Origin: SSF14 sp037045585
GTDB lineage: Bacteria; Actinomycetota; Acidimicrobiia; Acidimicrobiales; Microtrichaceae
Reading direction: 5' to 3'
DNA: 64,000 nt
Assembly: GCA_037045585.1 (NCBI GenBank)
Contig: JBAOIR010000054.1
Location: 1-64,000, forward strand
Below the pieces are notes generated by a model. It worked only from the letters and a program-made list of their open reading frames with translations. It was not told the origin of the DNA and searched no databases. Made by a program: the position numbers and the translations under genes. This document shows, piece by piece, positions 1 through 9,906 of this stretch (positions are counted from its first letter, which is position 1; every line of letters starts with the position of its first letter).

Positions 1-166
1 CTTGGGCTAGCTCGACCGCATTGCGCTTGTCCTGCTCGGCCAGCTCAAGTCGCTCATGCAACTGCCTCTCAAAATCGCTATCGCGAACCTGCTTCAGGAT
101 GTCCGCGTACCCGGCCTCGTCAATCTTGAATGCCTTCCCGCAGTGCGGGCAGATGATTTCATGCAT
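1..166 (-). CDS. DUF2130-type protein, N-terminal part (runs off left edge)
   Basis: The ATG is at 164-166 with an AGGAG Shine-Dalgarno 7 nt upstream; only about 55 residues are inside the window. They open MHEIICPHCGKAFKID, giving a CxxC pair (Cys6, Cys9) like a zinc ribbon, followed by a Glu/Lys/Arg-rich stretch that looks coiled-coil. This start is characteristic of DUF2130 proteins, whose biochemical function is not established. It lies 33 nt after the OLD-family gene and is the last visible gene of the minus-strand foreign block. Recognition rests on the N-terminus only. Confidence 0.75.
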   Translation of the reverse strand, partial: MHEIICPHCGKAFKIDEAGYADILKQVRDSDFERQLHERLELAEQDKRNAVELAQ

Positions 167-199
167 GACTATACTCCTGCTCGCTTTCGCCAGAATTTG

Positions 200-2050
200 C
201 TAGAGCATATCCGGGACAACGCCAGCCGCATTGAGTGTTGCCGTCCGGTAGGCGAGCTGATTCTTGGCGAGACTGATACCTGCTGCCGCCTCGACATCAC
301 TGCAGGCGGTGCCCCACTCTGGCCAGTTTGCAAAGAGAAACGACTCAAGGTGGTCGTCGAAGATGGCTACTTTGTCAGCAACACTGGCCGGCGGAAAATC
401 TTCTTCAGCATGCCGAAATACCGCAGTAGCTTGCGGTTCTCCTTTGCATGGTTGTTCCGCTCCTTATCGATGTCTTCTTGCTTTTTGTTCCTTGCCTTGG
501 CGCGCGCTTCAAACCCACCGTCTGCATCAAATAGTGCGTAAACAGGCACGCCAATCGCAGAAAGGATCGCATGTGCGAGCGGTATGGATGTCTTTCCTCC
601 CAACTGGGACGATCGAAACGCCTGCCGCCTCAAGAGAGCCAGGTGAAGTCTTGTCGCCGATGCCGTAGAACACGGCTGACTCTGTTGGCCCTTCCACAAG
701 AAACGCGCGGTTCGCGAAGAGTGCTATCGAGAGTTGGTCGGCCACATTGTGGTCAAGTCTCCGGTCAATCACATCAGCATCCACAATTCCATCCAGCTTG
801 GCCTTCACTTCCGCCACTGTTGCGGAATGAACAGAAACCACCGGGACTTCTTCAGAGGACCTTGTCAGCCTTCTGACTTGATTGAAATGACGAGCTTCAA
901 TGAAGTAAGGACTGTGAGTTGCATAAGTTACTTGGATACACTTATTGGTGTCCTCGACAAGCGAACGGAGCACTTTTGCAAACGCTTGGGCCTGGATCGG
1001 GTGTTGAAAAAGTTCAGGCTCTTCGATCGCTAAACAAATGACCCCATCGGCCGAAGCTGCCCCAGATTGTGCCAAGAGTTGGAGGGCAGAGATGAGAATC
1101 GTCCGTTGAAAGCCATGTCCCTGTCGTTCTACCGCAGTTTCGGTCGTGCCATCAAGCACCGAGACTTCGAACGTGGTCTTGGAAGCTTTGAGCTCAACCT
1201 CAGCAGGTGTAACCGTGACAGCTCGGCCAGGTGAGTAAGACGAAACGACTGCGTTAAGCTGTGCGGTCATTGTTTCGAGCTGTGCCTTGAATTTTTCCTC
1301 GTATACTTTCTGCTGCTGTGCTCGCGACTCCTCGACAATCTTCGCAATCTCTTCATCAGCTGCTGTGCGATCGACTGATCGTTCCAGAATGCGCCCGATG
1401 ATGCTCGACCTGCCATCGAGCGACTCCTCACTTGCGCGAAGGTCGGCAGTCACCAAGACGAAATCGAAGAGGCCGCTCATTTTGCCGCCACTGTTGAAAC
1501 CAAAAAAATTGGTCTGTAGCGCTTCAAGAGCGTCTTCAAGCAGCTCTGTATGTGATGCCTCCCACGTTGTCATTGCCTCCTCAACAGCGGGGCCAGTATT
1601 TGCTGCGGGGAGCTCCAGTTCTGGCCGGTTAAGTCGGAGGTCAGCGTAGAGTTCTTTTTTGCGGTTGCCCCGGTTGCCGCCTTGATTGCGTTGAAGTCCG
1701 GGAAGCCCTTTGCATTAGCGGAAAGCACGTCGGAACCATCAGGTGATCGGCGTCTCCATGCAGTAAACGTGGCAGCCCCATCTGGCGCGTATTTGCCAAG
1801 CGCTTCTCGGTCCTTTTCGGTGAGATCGGAGAATGTAACTTGAACTTCGATCTTCTTCGTCAGTCGCCCCAAAAGAGCAGTCTTTTTCTGTTAGCGAACC
1901 AGGCTTACCGTTGAAGAACCAATCAAGCGCACTAAGCACGGTGGATTTTCCGGCGCCGTTCGGCCCAATGAAGGTTGTGACGGAGTCAAAGGGGATCGTT
2001 ACGTCTTTTAACGCGCGGAAATTCTTGATGCGAACGGATTGAATCTTCAT
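200..2050 (-). CDS. OLD-family ATP-dependent nuclease (AAA ATPase plus TOPRIM), frameshifted
   Basis: The protein starts MKIQSVRIKNFRALKDV with a Walker A GPNGAGKST at about residues 31-39. It continues through a charged middle part to a Walker B region (AIEEPELFQHP), then a TOPRIM domain with LVEGPTESAVFYG and the acidic motif FDADGG. This is the ABC-ATPase/TOPRIM plan of OLD nucleases, which often act in phage defence. The total of about 615 residues is normal, but the frame is broken near 1865, 1655, 597 and 408. Joining the pieces gives one continuous homologous protein; the shifts near 1865 and 597 look like +1 insertions. It follows the DUF4391 gene by 33 nt and probably shares its operon. 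Sequencing error or decay are both possible. Confidence 0.8.
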
Positions 2051-2083
2051 TTCAGTTTCGATCCCTTGACCATGTTGTTTCTA

Positions 2084-2762
2084 TCAAAGCTTGAGTTCTT
2101 CCAGTTTGGCTTTCAGCTTCCGCAGTTCGGCATTGATCTCAACCTTACGATTGAATTGTTTTTCCTTGGCTAGCTTGCTGGCGGTCTTCTCAACCTCACG
2201 CCGCTTTGCTGCAACCAGTTCGACGCGGGCGACCAAGTCAGCGAGACTTTCTTGCGGGCGCGCGGGCGTGGGGATCAGGCGGTGAAGCGCCTGCTCATAC
2301 AAGCCGCCTAAGTCGAGTGCCAAGGGCATGGCGGCGCGTTCGCTGTCGCTCGGCAACCACGCCGTCGCAAAGTAGTCGCTCAATACCCAACGGCTGGCGT
2401 CTGAGTCGTTCGGGCGCTTGTACGCGGCAATCACCTGTGTTCGGCCATCAAAACTCAGTTCGAAGATGATGGGGAACTGCACCGCGCCGTCGATGCACCG
2501 CAGGACGTCACGGTGCAGTTCTGCCGTCTTCAGCTGGATCGCGAAGACTTGAATCTCCGGCACGCCCGGCTTGGCGGGCAGGTTGATCGTCTCCGGTGCC
2601 AGCTTGTAGCGCCAGACGATCTGCTCCACCTGCTCGACGAACAAGTCCTTCAAGCCGGGTGTTGGCGCCGCTGTGCTCGTAGATCTTGTTCTTGGGCAGT
2701 GTGCGGCCAAACTCGGCTTGCTTGGGGTAGTGATGAACGCGGCACGAACGAAGGCGACTCAT
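2084..2762 (-). CDS. DUF4391 domain protein, frameshifted near its N-terminus
   Basis: The long intact part (from about residue 45) contains a PETINLPAKPGVPEIQVF-like segment, an ELSFDGR strand, and a C-terminal Lys/Glu-rich coiled coil ending KLKAKLEELKL. This matches DUF4391 proteins, which are usually encoded beside a restriction-type helicase and are of unknown activity. The start at 2760-2762 overlaps the helicase stop (TGATG), implying translational coupling. To join the N-terminal part to the body the frame must shift three times; the shift near 2655 is an extra base before an AAG codon. No methyltransferase, the usual further partner, is found between this gene and the OLD gene. Confidence 0.75.
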
Positions 2763-4934
2763 CCGGCCTCCTGAATCACCAGGAAGGTGATGAGTTCGAA
2801 GTCGTCCAGGCCGGAGATGGTGTTGGTCAGCGCCGTGGTCTTGCCGCCGGTGAACAGGCTGTCCAGGTCCTTCTCTTCCTTCACCTCGATCATGGAGCGA
2901 ATGGCCTTGCCCAGCAGGTCGGAGTACACCTGCATCTTGTCGGCCCTCGGCCGTCTCTTCGTTGAAGAGCTGGCAGGCGTCCGGAATGGGCTTGTCTTGC
3001 CCCTTGCAGCAAGTGCGCGCCAGGTCCAGCAGGCGCTTGACCTCGGTGTGGTCGTGCACCACATCGCCAGCCCGGTCGATGTAGACGAGGTAGTACGGGT
3101 GCAGCCGGTTGTGCTGGTTGACGTTGACGCCCGTGTTGCGGTTGCGCAGCGTGAAGATCACGCCCGGGTGCAGGCCCAGGTCGGGCTTGGCAGGCACCAC
3201 GGCATGCATGCCGTTGGGCACGTTGCTCAGTTCGCCATGCTCCTTGACGTAGTTGAGCAAGTCCATGCGGAAGTCGTTGAGGCCGAGGTCGGTGATGGAT
3301 ACGCCGGTCTTCAGGTCTTCCAGCTCGATGACTTCCTCTTGCAGGCGGCGCAGTTGCTCCTTGCGGTACGACACGTCGTTGGCTTGGGCGGACAGCACGT
3401 TGTCGTCGCCGGTGGCCGTCACGTCGGCAATCATCATCCGGCTCTCCACCCGCTCCTTGAGGTTGATGTACTCGTCGAGCGAGATGTCGGGCCAGTAGTT
3501 GACCAGCTGGATGCTGGTGTTGGGCGAGCCGATGCGATCCACGCGGCCAAAGCGCTGGATGATGCGCACGGGGTTCCAGTGGATGTCGTAGTTGATGAGG
3601 TAGTCGCAGTCCTGCAGGTTCTGGCCTTCAGAGATGCAGTCCGTACCGATCAGCAAGTCGATCTCGGCGGGCTCGTCCGGCAGCACGACGGCCTTCTCCT
3701 TGGAGCGCGGCGAGAACAGCGTCAGCAGTTCCTGGAAGTCGTAGCCTCTTCTTGAGCGTGGACTTCGGCGCGCCCTTGCCGGTGACTTTGGCGGTGTGCA
3801 GGGCCTGCGCTGGCCAGCAACTCCGGAGCCAAGTTGGCATACAGGTAGTCGGCGGTGTCGGCAAAGGCGGTGAAGATCAGCACCTTCTTGTTGCCGGGGT
3901 TCATGGGGTTGGCGATCTTCTCCAGCACCAGTGCCTTGAGGTGCTGCAGCTTGGCGTCGTCGGCTGGCGTGATCTTGTTCATCGAGGCCAGCAGGGCATC
4001 GATGATTTCCAGATCGACCTTCAGCTCGTGCTCCCACGACGGCAAGTCCATGTCGGCGAGGCTGATCTTGACCTTGCCGCCGATCTCGCCGTCGCCAATG
4101 GTGGGCAGGTCGTCGTCGTCCGCGTCGAGGTTCTCCAACTGGTCGGTCAGGTCATCGATGCTGGTGCCGACGTTGCCGGTCTGGTTGAAGGTGCTGATCT
4201 TGGCCAGCGTGTTCGTGTGGTTCGCGCGCAGGGACTGCAGCGTCAGGCGGAAGGACTCGATCGAGCTTTCGAGGCGCTTGAGCAGGTTGGTCGTCATCAA
4301 GGCCTGCAGGCTCTTTTCGCGGTCAGCTTGCCTGAGCTTGCCTTTGCCGCCTGCCACCTGGGTGTCGTACATCTCTTCGTACTTCTTGAGCCGACTGGGC
4401 AGGATGTAGCTGATCGGGGCGTACACGGCGAGCTTGAGCAGGGACAGTTGCTCGAAGATCTCGTTGAAGCTCATCACGTCCGTTCGCTGCGGTGAGCGGG
4501 CTGTGGAACGACAAGGGTTTGCGGCGCTCGGGGAATTGGCCGATGTCCTTGGTGTCGTAGAAGGTCTGGATGTGCTTGCGCGAGCGCGCGATGGTGACGC
4601 TGTCGAGCAGTTCGAAGAAGTCGAAGTCCAACGAGTCCAGGATGGCCCGCGCTGTGCGTTCTTCCGGTGGAAGCTTTGCCCATGCGTTGAAGCTGGCCTG
4701 CGCACCACGGAAGATTTCTTCTACCGTCTTGCCGGTGCGCAGCTTCTTGCTGAGGTTTTCGGAGTCGCCCTCGTAGGCCAGTGCCAGTTGATTGCGCAGG
4801 TCGTTGAAGCGGTTGTTGACCGGGGTGGCCGAAAGCATCAGCACCTTGGTCTTCACGCCTTCCTTGATGACCTTGTTCATCAGCTTCTGGTAGCGGGTTT
4901 CCTTGTCCTTGTAGGCGTCGTTGTTGCGGAAGTT
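2759..4934 (-). CDS. Superfamily 2 helicase-related protein, N-terminus missing, frameshifted
   Basis: Visible motifs are the end of motif II context (NFRNNDAYKDKETRYQ), motif III LMLSATPVNN, and the C-terminal helicase lobe with LLIGTDCISEGQNLQDCD, NYDIHWNPVRIIQRFGR and VDRIGS (motifs V and VI). These are typical of SNF2/RapA-like helicases of restriction and defence loci. The frame shifts near 4480, twice between 3740 and 3800, and near 2945. The coding sequence stops abruptly at the junction around 4,934, just before the NFRN that normally follows the DExH box, so motif I and the N-terminal few hundred residues are absent. The stop overlaps the DUF4391 start. Codon use and GC differ clearly from everything right of the junction. 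Confidence 0.8.
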
Positions 4935-4941
4935 CGCTCGC
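4928..4941. other. Chimeric junction between foreign block and actinobacterial chromosome
   Basis: On the minus strand the lipoprotein gene reads ...PEFLASEL and, without a gap, becomes the helicase reading NFRNND. The switch falls in an eight-base stretch (GAACTTCC on the minus strand) that fits both genes, i.e. short microhomology. Both genes lose essential parts at this point, and base composition changes sharply. Confidence 0.8.
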
Positions 4942-5525
4942 CAGGAACTCGGGGAGCGCCGGCCACGGCACCTTGGTGTTGATCACCACGGTGGAGTCGT
5001 CGGGTGCGTCGATGCTGGCGATGTTCTGGAACACGAAGATGAACAGGAGCGGCGCCAGGCCGGTCTTCGCGGTGGCCTCGGCGTCGCCCCGGCTGACGTC
5101 GAGGTTCAGCTTCACGATCTCGGCGTTCAGCGGGGTGCCGTCGTGGAACGTGACGCCCTGGCGCAGCTTGATGGTGAGCGACGTGTACTCGGGGTTCCAG
5201 CTCGACGACTCGGCCAGGTAGGCGTGGCCTTGAAGTCCTTGTCGAACACGAACAGGGAGTCGTACACCGCGTTCGCGACCTGGATGCCGCCGGCGGCGAG
5301 CTGCGCGGTCGGGAGGCAGTAACCACCGGACGCATCGGCCTCGACCGAGTAGGTCAGTTCGCCGCCAGGGGTCGGCTTGCCGGCCGGCGCGTCGGTGGTC
5401 GGCACCGTGGTGTCGGGCCCCTCCTCGTCGGACTTCTTGTCGTCCCCACCACAAGCTCCTGCGGTCAGGGCGAGTGCGAGTCCGAATGCGGCGAATTTGA
5501 ACCCCCGCTTAGAACGTCGTTGCAC
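4936..5525 (-). CDS. ABC transporter substrate-binding lipoprotein (SBP_bac_5 type), truncated
   Basis: GTG start at 5523-5525 with GGAGAAG upstream. A lipoprotein signal peptide is clear: basic RRSKR, hydrophobic core, lipobox LTAGAC with Cys25, then an Asp/Thr/Pro-rich linker. The body has GGELTYSVEADASG, VYDSLFVFD, SLTIKLRQGVTFHDGTPLNA and STVVINTKVPWPALPEF, the pattern of dipeptide/nickel-binding periplasmic proteins (family SBP_bac_5). One frame break lies near 5225. Only about 195 residues remain of the roughly 550 expected, because the gene ends at the junction near 4,935. No permease or ATPase genes are visible, so the substrate cannot be inferred. Confidence 0.8.
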
Positions 5526-5717
5526 GATGACTTCTCCATGGTTCCGAGCCGCTGGACGGCTGCGATCAAGTGAGAGGGGAGTCGTGAAAACGCTTACCTG
5601 TGACCCCCGACACACGGTTTGCCGCAGCACTGTAGCGCTTGATCAGTTGACGTTCGTCCCATGTCACGAGTTCGTCATGCGGGAATCGGCGGCGGTCGGC
5701 AGCCCTACGATCTCGGC

Positions 5718-6131
5718 GTGACCGACCTGATCGTGGTGCTCGTCCTGATCAGTGGGTTCTTCGTCGCCGTGGCGGTCCAACGACGACGCAAGGCAGACCG
5801 GCGGGCGCGGGCCACCACCGTCGAGCTGGTCATCGACGGGGAGCGGGTGCGTCGTCGACTCGGCGACGGCCGGGAGGAATCGGCGCGCTGGGTCGAGGTC
5901 GTCAGCGTCGAGGTCGTGTGCACCCCGGTGCGGACCGCGGATGGGGCGAAGGCGTTCGTCCTGATCGCGGAGGGTGCCGAGTCGGGGTGCCTGGTTCCGT
6001 TGGGCGTCGGCCACGACGACGCGCTGGTCCAGCAGCTGAGCCGTCTCCGCGGCTTCCGCATGGAGCAGTTCGTGGCGGCGTCGGAGCACAAGCCGCCCCG
6101 GCGGACCATGGTGTGGGAGCGGGAGGGGTAG
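5718..6131 (+). CDS. Small single-pass membrane protein, unknown function
   Basis: A GTG at 5718 gives a 137-residue protein that begins with one hydrophobic segment (DLIVVLVLISGFFVAVAV), then a basic RRRKADRRARA stretch, then a soluble domain of about 100 residues. The topology suggests an N-terminal anchor with a cytoplasmic domain. No catalytic motif is apparent and I do not recognise the family. It converges on the transglycosylase gene, with stop codons only 3 nt apart. Confidence 0.6.
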   Translation: MTDLIVVLVLISGFFVAVAVQRRRKADRRARATTVELVIDGERVRRRLGDGREESARWVEVVSVEVVCTPVRTADGAKAFVLIAEGAESGCLVPLGVGHDDALVQQLSRLRGFRMEQFVAASEHKPPRRTMVWEREG

Positions 6132-6134
6132 CGG

Positions 6135-7555
6135 TCAGTTCGACGGCGCCGCGACGGGATCGGGCACCGGAAGCGCCTGGTACTCCTTGGCCCGCCCCAA
6201 CACCTTCTCGACGTAGTCGTCGCTGCGGTTGTACGCGAAGTACGCCTTTCGCAGGCCCTCGTCGGTGTCGAGCGCTGGCGCCGAGCTGCACAGGAGCTTG
6301 CCCGACGCGAGCGCGGCGTCGTAGATGTTCTGGGGGTCGGCGACCTTGTCGCCCGACTCGTCCTCCGCCCAGCGCTTCCAGGTGCCGGGGAGGAACTGCA
6401 TGACCCCGACGGCGCGGTCGAGTTCGGGGTCGAGGTCGAGCGCGCCCCGATCGGTGTCGGTGATACGGCGGGTCCCGCCGGTGCCGTCGAGGGGGATGCC
6501 GTACACCGGCACCGAGGCCGTGCCGTCCGGCGCCGGCTGGCCGCCGCTCGATCGACCGTGGTTCGACTCGGAGCGTCCGATGCCGGCGAGCGCCCACCAG
6601 GCGATGCCGCACGCCGGCCGGGTCCGCCGCAGGTCGTTCGCCGCCCGCCAGTACGCGTCGAGCGCGATGAAAGGGAGGTCGCTGCCGGCGACGACGGTCA
6701 TCGGCCGGGCGTTGCGGAGCTCTTCCTCGGCACCCACGATCGATGCCGTGGCGATCTCGGCGTCGGAACGGGCACGGGTGAGCTCGCGGGTCGCGGTTGC
6801 GGTGTCGTCCTCGTTGGCCTGCAGGCGCTCCTCCCACCCCGAGAGCGAGGCGGCGGTTCGGGCCTGCGCCGTCTGGACCGAGTCGGCCTGGCGTTCGACG
6901 GTGGCCTCGGCCTCACCGGCGAGTTTCGTCAGGTGTGACTGCTCCATCTGTTCGTCGAGCGTTCGGGTCGGGTCGAGGTACCCGTCGTCGCTCGCGCTGT
7001 GCACGAAGCGGCGAACGGCGATGGCTCGCAACGCGACGTCGACGCGTTCGGCGGTGACCTCGAGCTTGCGACGCCGCTCGGTCGTCCGACCGATGAGCTC
7101 GACGAGTGCCCGCCGGTCGACCTCGAGTTGGGCGAGCCGGTCCTCGTTCGTGTGATCCGGTGGTTCGCATCGGCGAGGTCGCGGGCGTCGGCCTCCCGTT
7201 GCATCGCCGCGCCGTCGTAGCGCTCGCTCGTCACCGCGACGTCGTCGAGTGCCGGCGAGGTCGCGACGATGACCCCCGCGGGGTTGCGTCCGTCGGCGGC
7301 CAGCACCTCGGGATCCTTGCTCGGTGTGGGGCGGCCGGGAGCGGGCCGCGTCGAGGCCGGTTTCGCGGTGGTCGTCGGGACGGCCGGGTCCGTCGGTGCC
7401 GCGGGATCGGCCGCCGGCGTCGTGGTGGCCGTCGGGTCGGTCTGCGCGGCGACCGGTGACAGGTTGAGCCCGCCGAGCAGCACCCCGGCCGCGCCGATGG
7501 TCGCGGCGGTCCTGAGGTGACGGGCGGTGCCGTGCTGGCGGAAGGGTCGGGGCAT
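6135..7555 (-). CDS. Secreted lytic transglycosylase with coiled-coil region, one frameshift
   Basis: The start ATG (7553-7555) precedes a basic N-terminus and a hydrophobic signal segment ending SPVAAQ. Next come a Pro/Thr/Ala-rich linker and a long coiled coil. The C-terminal SLT-like domain has WALAGIGRSESNHGR (probable catalytic Glu in SES), the typical AVGVMQFLPGTW motif and a closing AYFAYNRSDDYVEKVL. It should cleave peptidoglycan glycan strands outside the membrane. The frame breaks near 7155, within the coiled coil; both sides join into one protein of about 470 residues. The coiled coil followed by an SLT domain resembles RipA/NlpC-type wall enzymes in layout. Confidence 0.8.
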
Positions 7556-7649
7556 GACGGTCGGGGGCGGCGTCGGGGGCACCGCGAACCTCCCACTTCT
7601 AGTGGGTGGACGGGCTCTGATCGTGGATCGCGGGTGCGAGACTGGTCCC

Positions 7650-9022
7650 GTGACGAGGCCGACGATCCCCACCGAGTTGGCAGCGATCGTCGGTGACGCG
7701 TTCGTGGTCGTCGATCCCGATCTGACTGCCCGTCACCGGATCGACTGGACGGGGCGCTACGTCGGGCCCGATGCGGTGGTCGTGCGTCCGGGGTCGACGG
7801 CGGAGGTCGCCGGGGTCGTGGCGTGGGCGGCGGCCAGCGGGGTCGCGCTGGTCCCACAGGGCGGCAACACCGGGCTGGTCGGCGGCTCCGTGCCCGAGCG
7901 CGCCGGTTCGGTCGTGGTGTCCACCGAGCGGCTCGTGGCGCTCGGCGAGGTCGACGCGGTCGCTGGGCAGGTGACCGTCGGGGCCGGGGTCACCCCGTCG
8001 ATGCTCGCGGACCACGTGCGGGGGACCGGCTGGCGATTCGCTGTCGACCTCGGCGCCCGTGACACCGCCACGATCGGCGGCATGGTCGCAACGAACGCCG
8101 GTGGGATGCGGGTGTTCCGCCACGGTTCGATCCGCGCGCGCAGGTCCTCGGCCTCGAGTACGTCACGGCCGCCGGCGACGTCGTGTCCCGACTCGGTGGC
8201 CTGCAGAAGGACAACACGGGATTCGACCTGGGCTCGCTCCTGTGCGGGTCCGAGGGCACGCTCGGCATCGTGACATCGGCGCGACTCCGGCTGATTCCCG
8301 ATCCGGCGTTCCGCTCCACAGCGCTGTTGGGGTTCGACTCCGCTCCGGCCGCCCGCACCGCGGCGTGGACGCTGCGGCGTGCCGTCGGACCGGTCGAGGT
8401 CATCGAGTACGTGTCGGGCCAGTGCGTCGACCTGGTCGCCACGACGTTCGGCCTCGCGGCCCCGTTCATCGCCGCCCACGTGCTCCTGGTCGAAGCAGCC
8501 GCCGACGTCGACCCGACCGACTCCGTCGCAGCCGCCATCGGCGCGCTGGCTGAGCTTCCGACCGAGGTCGCCGTGGCCGCCGACCGAACGCGTCAGGACG
8601 CGCTGTGGCGATTCCGTGACGACATCACCGCGGCGTTGGCGACCACGGGCCCGGTCGTGAAGTACGACGTGTCGATCCCCTCGAGCGACGTCGATGCCTT
8701 CCGGGCCGACGCCGAGGTGGTCGTGTCGGCGCGATGCCCCGGCGCGACGGCCTGGTGGTTCGGACATGTGTGCGACGACAACCTGCACCTCAACGTCACC
8801 GGGGCCCCGGCCGATCCCGACGTCGTCGCGGGACTCGACCGGTCGATCCTCGAGCTGGTGGCGGCGCATGGCGGCTCGATCAGCGCCGAGCACGGCATCG
8901 GCCGTGCCAAGGCCCGCTACCTCCACCTCTCGCGGTCCGCCGTCGAGATCGCCTCGATGCGGGCGATCAAGCACGCACTCGACCCGACGGGCATCCTCAA
9001 CCCCGGGGTGCTGCTGCCCTGA
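7650..9022 (+). CDS. FAD-linked oxidase (GlcD / D-2-hydroxyacid dehydrogenase type), one frameshift
   Basis: The product is about 456 residues. The N-terminal PCMH-type FAD-binding domain shows VRPGSTAEVAGVVAWA and PQGGNTGLVGG, then GARDTATIGGMVATNAGG. The C-terminal oxidase domain shows FGHVCDDNLHLNV, SAEHGIG and LDPTGILNPG, which fit the glycolate oxidase GlcD / D-lactate / D-2-hydroxyglutarate dehydrogenase superfamily. The usual GHxGDGNLH is here GHVCDDNLH. The frame breaks near 8135 inside a CGCGCGC run where two bases appear extra. Start chosen at GTG 7650. Substrate cannot be deduced. Confidence 0.85.
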
Positions 9023-9049
9023 TGGGTCGCCTCGTCCGAGCGGCTCGAC

Positions 9050-9820
9050 TCAGCGCCACTGGCCGCGCTCGGTGAGCACGTCCTTCAACACCTGGGGCTG
9101 GTCCGTCATGATGCCGTCGACCCCCAGGTCCAGGAGCGCCGCCATCTCGGCGGGATCGTCGATCGTCCACACGTGCACCTCGACGCCGGCGCGGTGGGCG
9201 CCCTCGATGAATGCCGGGGTCACGAGCGGCAGGCGGCCCTGGCGGGTCGGCACCTGCGCCGCCGCGGCGGCGAACCGGGGCCGGCTGACGCGGCGAGCGG
9301 CCGGTTGTGTCGCTGCCATCAGCCGGGCGACCCGTCGCGGGCCCATGGAGGTGCACAGGTCGGGGCCGCACAGGTACCGCATGCGATCGATGCGCCGGTC
9401 GCTGAACGCTCCGATGCACACGCGGTCGATCGCCTTGCGATCCACGAGGATGCGGGCGAGGGGCACGACGGTGTTGTCGTTCTTCGGGTCGACGTTGATT
9501 CGGATGTCGGGGAACGAGGCGAGCAGGTCCTCGAAGAGCGGGATCGGTTCGCGGCCGTCGACCCGCGCCTTCGCCACCTCCTCGTAGGGCAGCTCGGAGA
9601 TCACGCCGACGCGATCGGTCACACGGTCGAGCCGGTCGTCGTGGAACGCGACGAGCACACCGTCGGCGGTCAGGTGCACGTCGGTCTCGATATAGCGGTA
9701 GCCGAGGTCGACGGCCCCCTGGAAGGCCGGCATCGTGTTCTCCGGCCACACGCCGGCCCCGCCGCGGTGGGCGAACGCGATCGGTCCGTCGTGGTCGAGG
9801 AACGCGAACCGGGGAGCCAT
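9050..9820 (-). CDS. Glycerophosphodiester phosphodiesterase
   Basis: Intact 256-residue GDPD-fold protein. The catalytic signature is complete: AHRGGAGVWPENT, then IETDVHLTADGVLVAFHDDRLDRVTD, giving the two active-site histidines and the ExD metal site. The C-terminal barrel strands VHVWTIDDP and LGVDGIMTDQP are also standard. It would hydrolyse glycerophosphodiesters to glycerol-3-phosphate and an alcohol. No signal peptide, so probably cytoplasmic. A second, catalytically degenerate relative lies at 62405-63140. Confidence 0.9.
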   Translation of the reverse strand: MAPRFAFLDHDGPIAFAHRGGAGVWPENTMPAFQGAVDLGYRYIETDVHLTADGVLVAFHDDRLDRVTDRVGVISELPYEEVAKARVDGREPIPLFEDLLASFPDIRINVDPKNDNTVVPLARILVDRKAIDRVCIGAFSDRRIDRMRYLCGPDLCTSMGPRRVARLMAATQPAARRVSRPRFAAAAAQVPTRQGRLPLVTPAFIEGAHRAGVEVHVWTIDDPAEMAALLDLGVDGIMTDQPQVLKDVLTERGQWR

Positions 9821-9856
9821 CCCCAGTGTCTAGCGGGCCCCCGACGACCCCGCAGG

Positions 9857-9906
9857 CGGAGAAGTGGTGCGCTGGAGCGACGCATCCATCGCGCTCAGGC
9901 ACCACT
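9857..9906. repeat. Palindromic repeat, left copy flanking the AbiEi-like gene
   Basis: AGTGGTGC (9863-9870) pairs with GCACCACT (9899-9906), and the interior GCGCTGGAGCGACG/ CATCGCGCTC is partly self-complementary. Read on the opposite strand, it matches the palindrome at 10887-10938 over about 45 bases with few differences. The stop codon of the minus-strand gene (9895-9897) lies inside it, so it may also act as a terminator. Confidence 0.75.

Noticed and set aside
4474..5454. Lipoprotein-helicase fusion protein
   Set aside because: It reads across the chimeric junction and into a shifted helicase frame; no single protein is supported.
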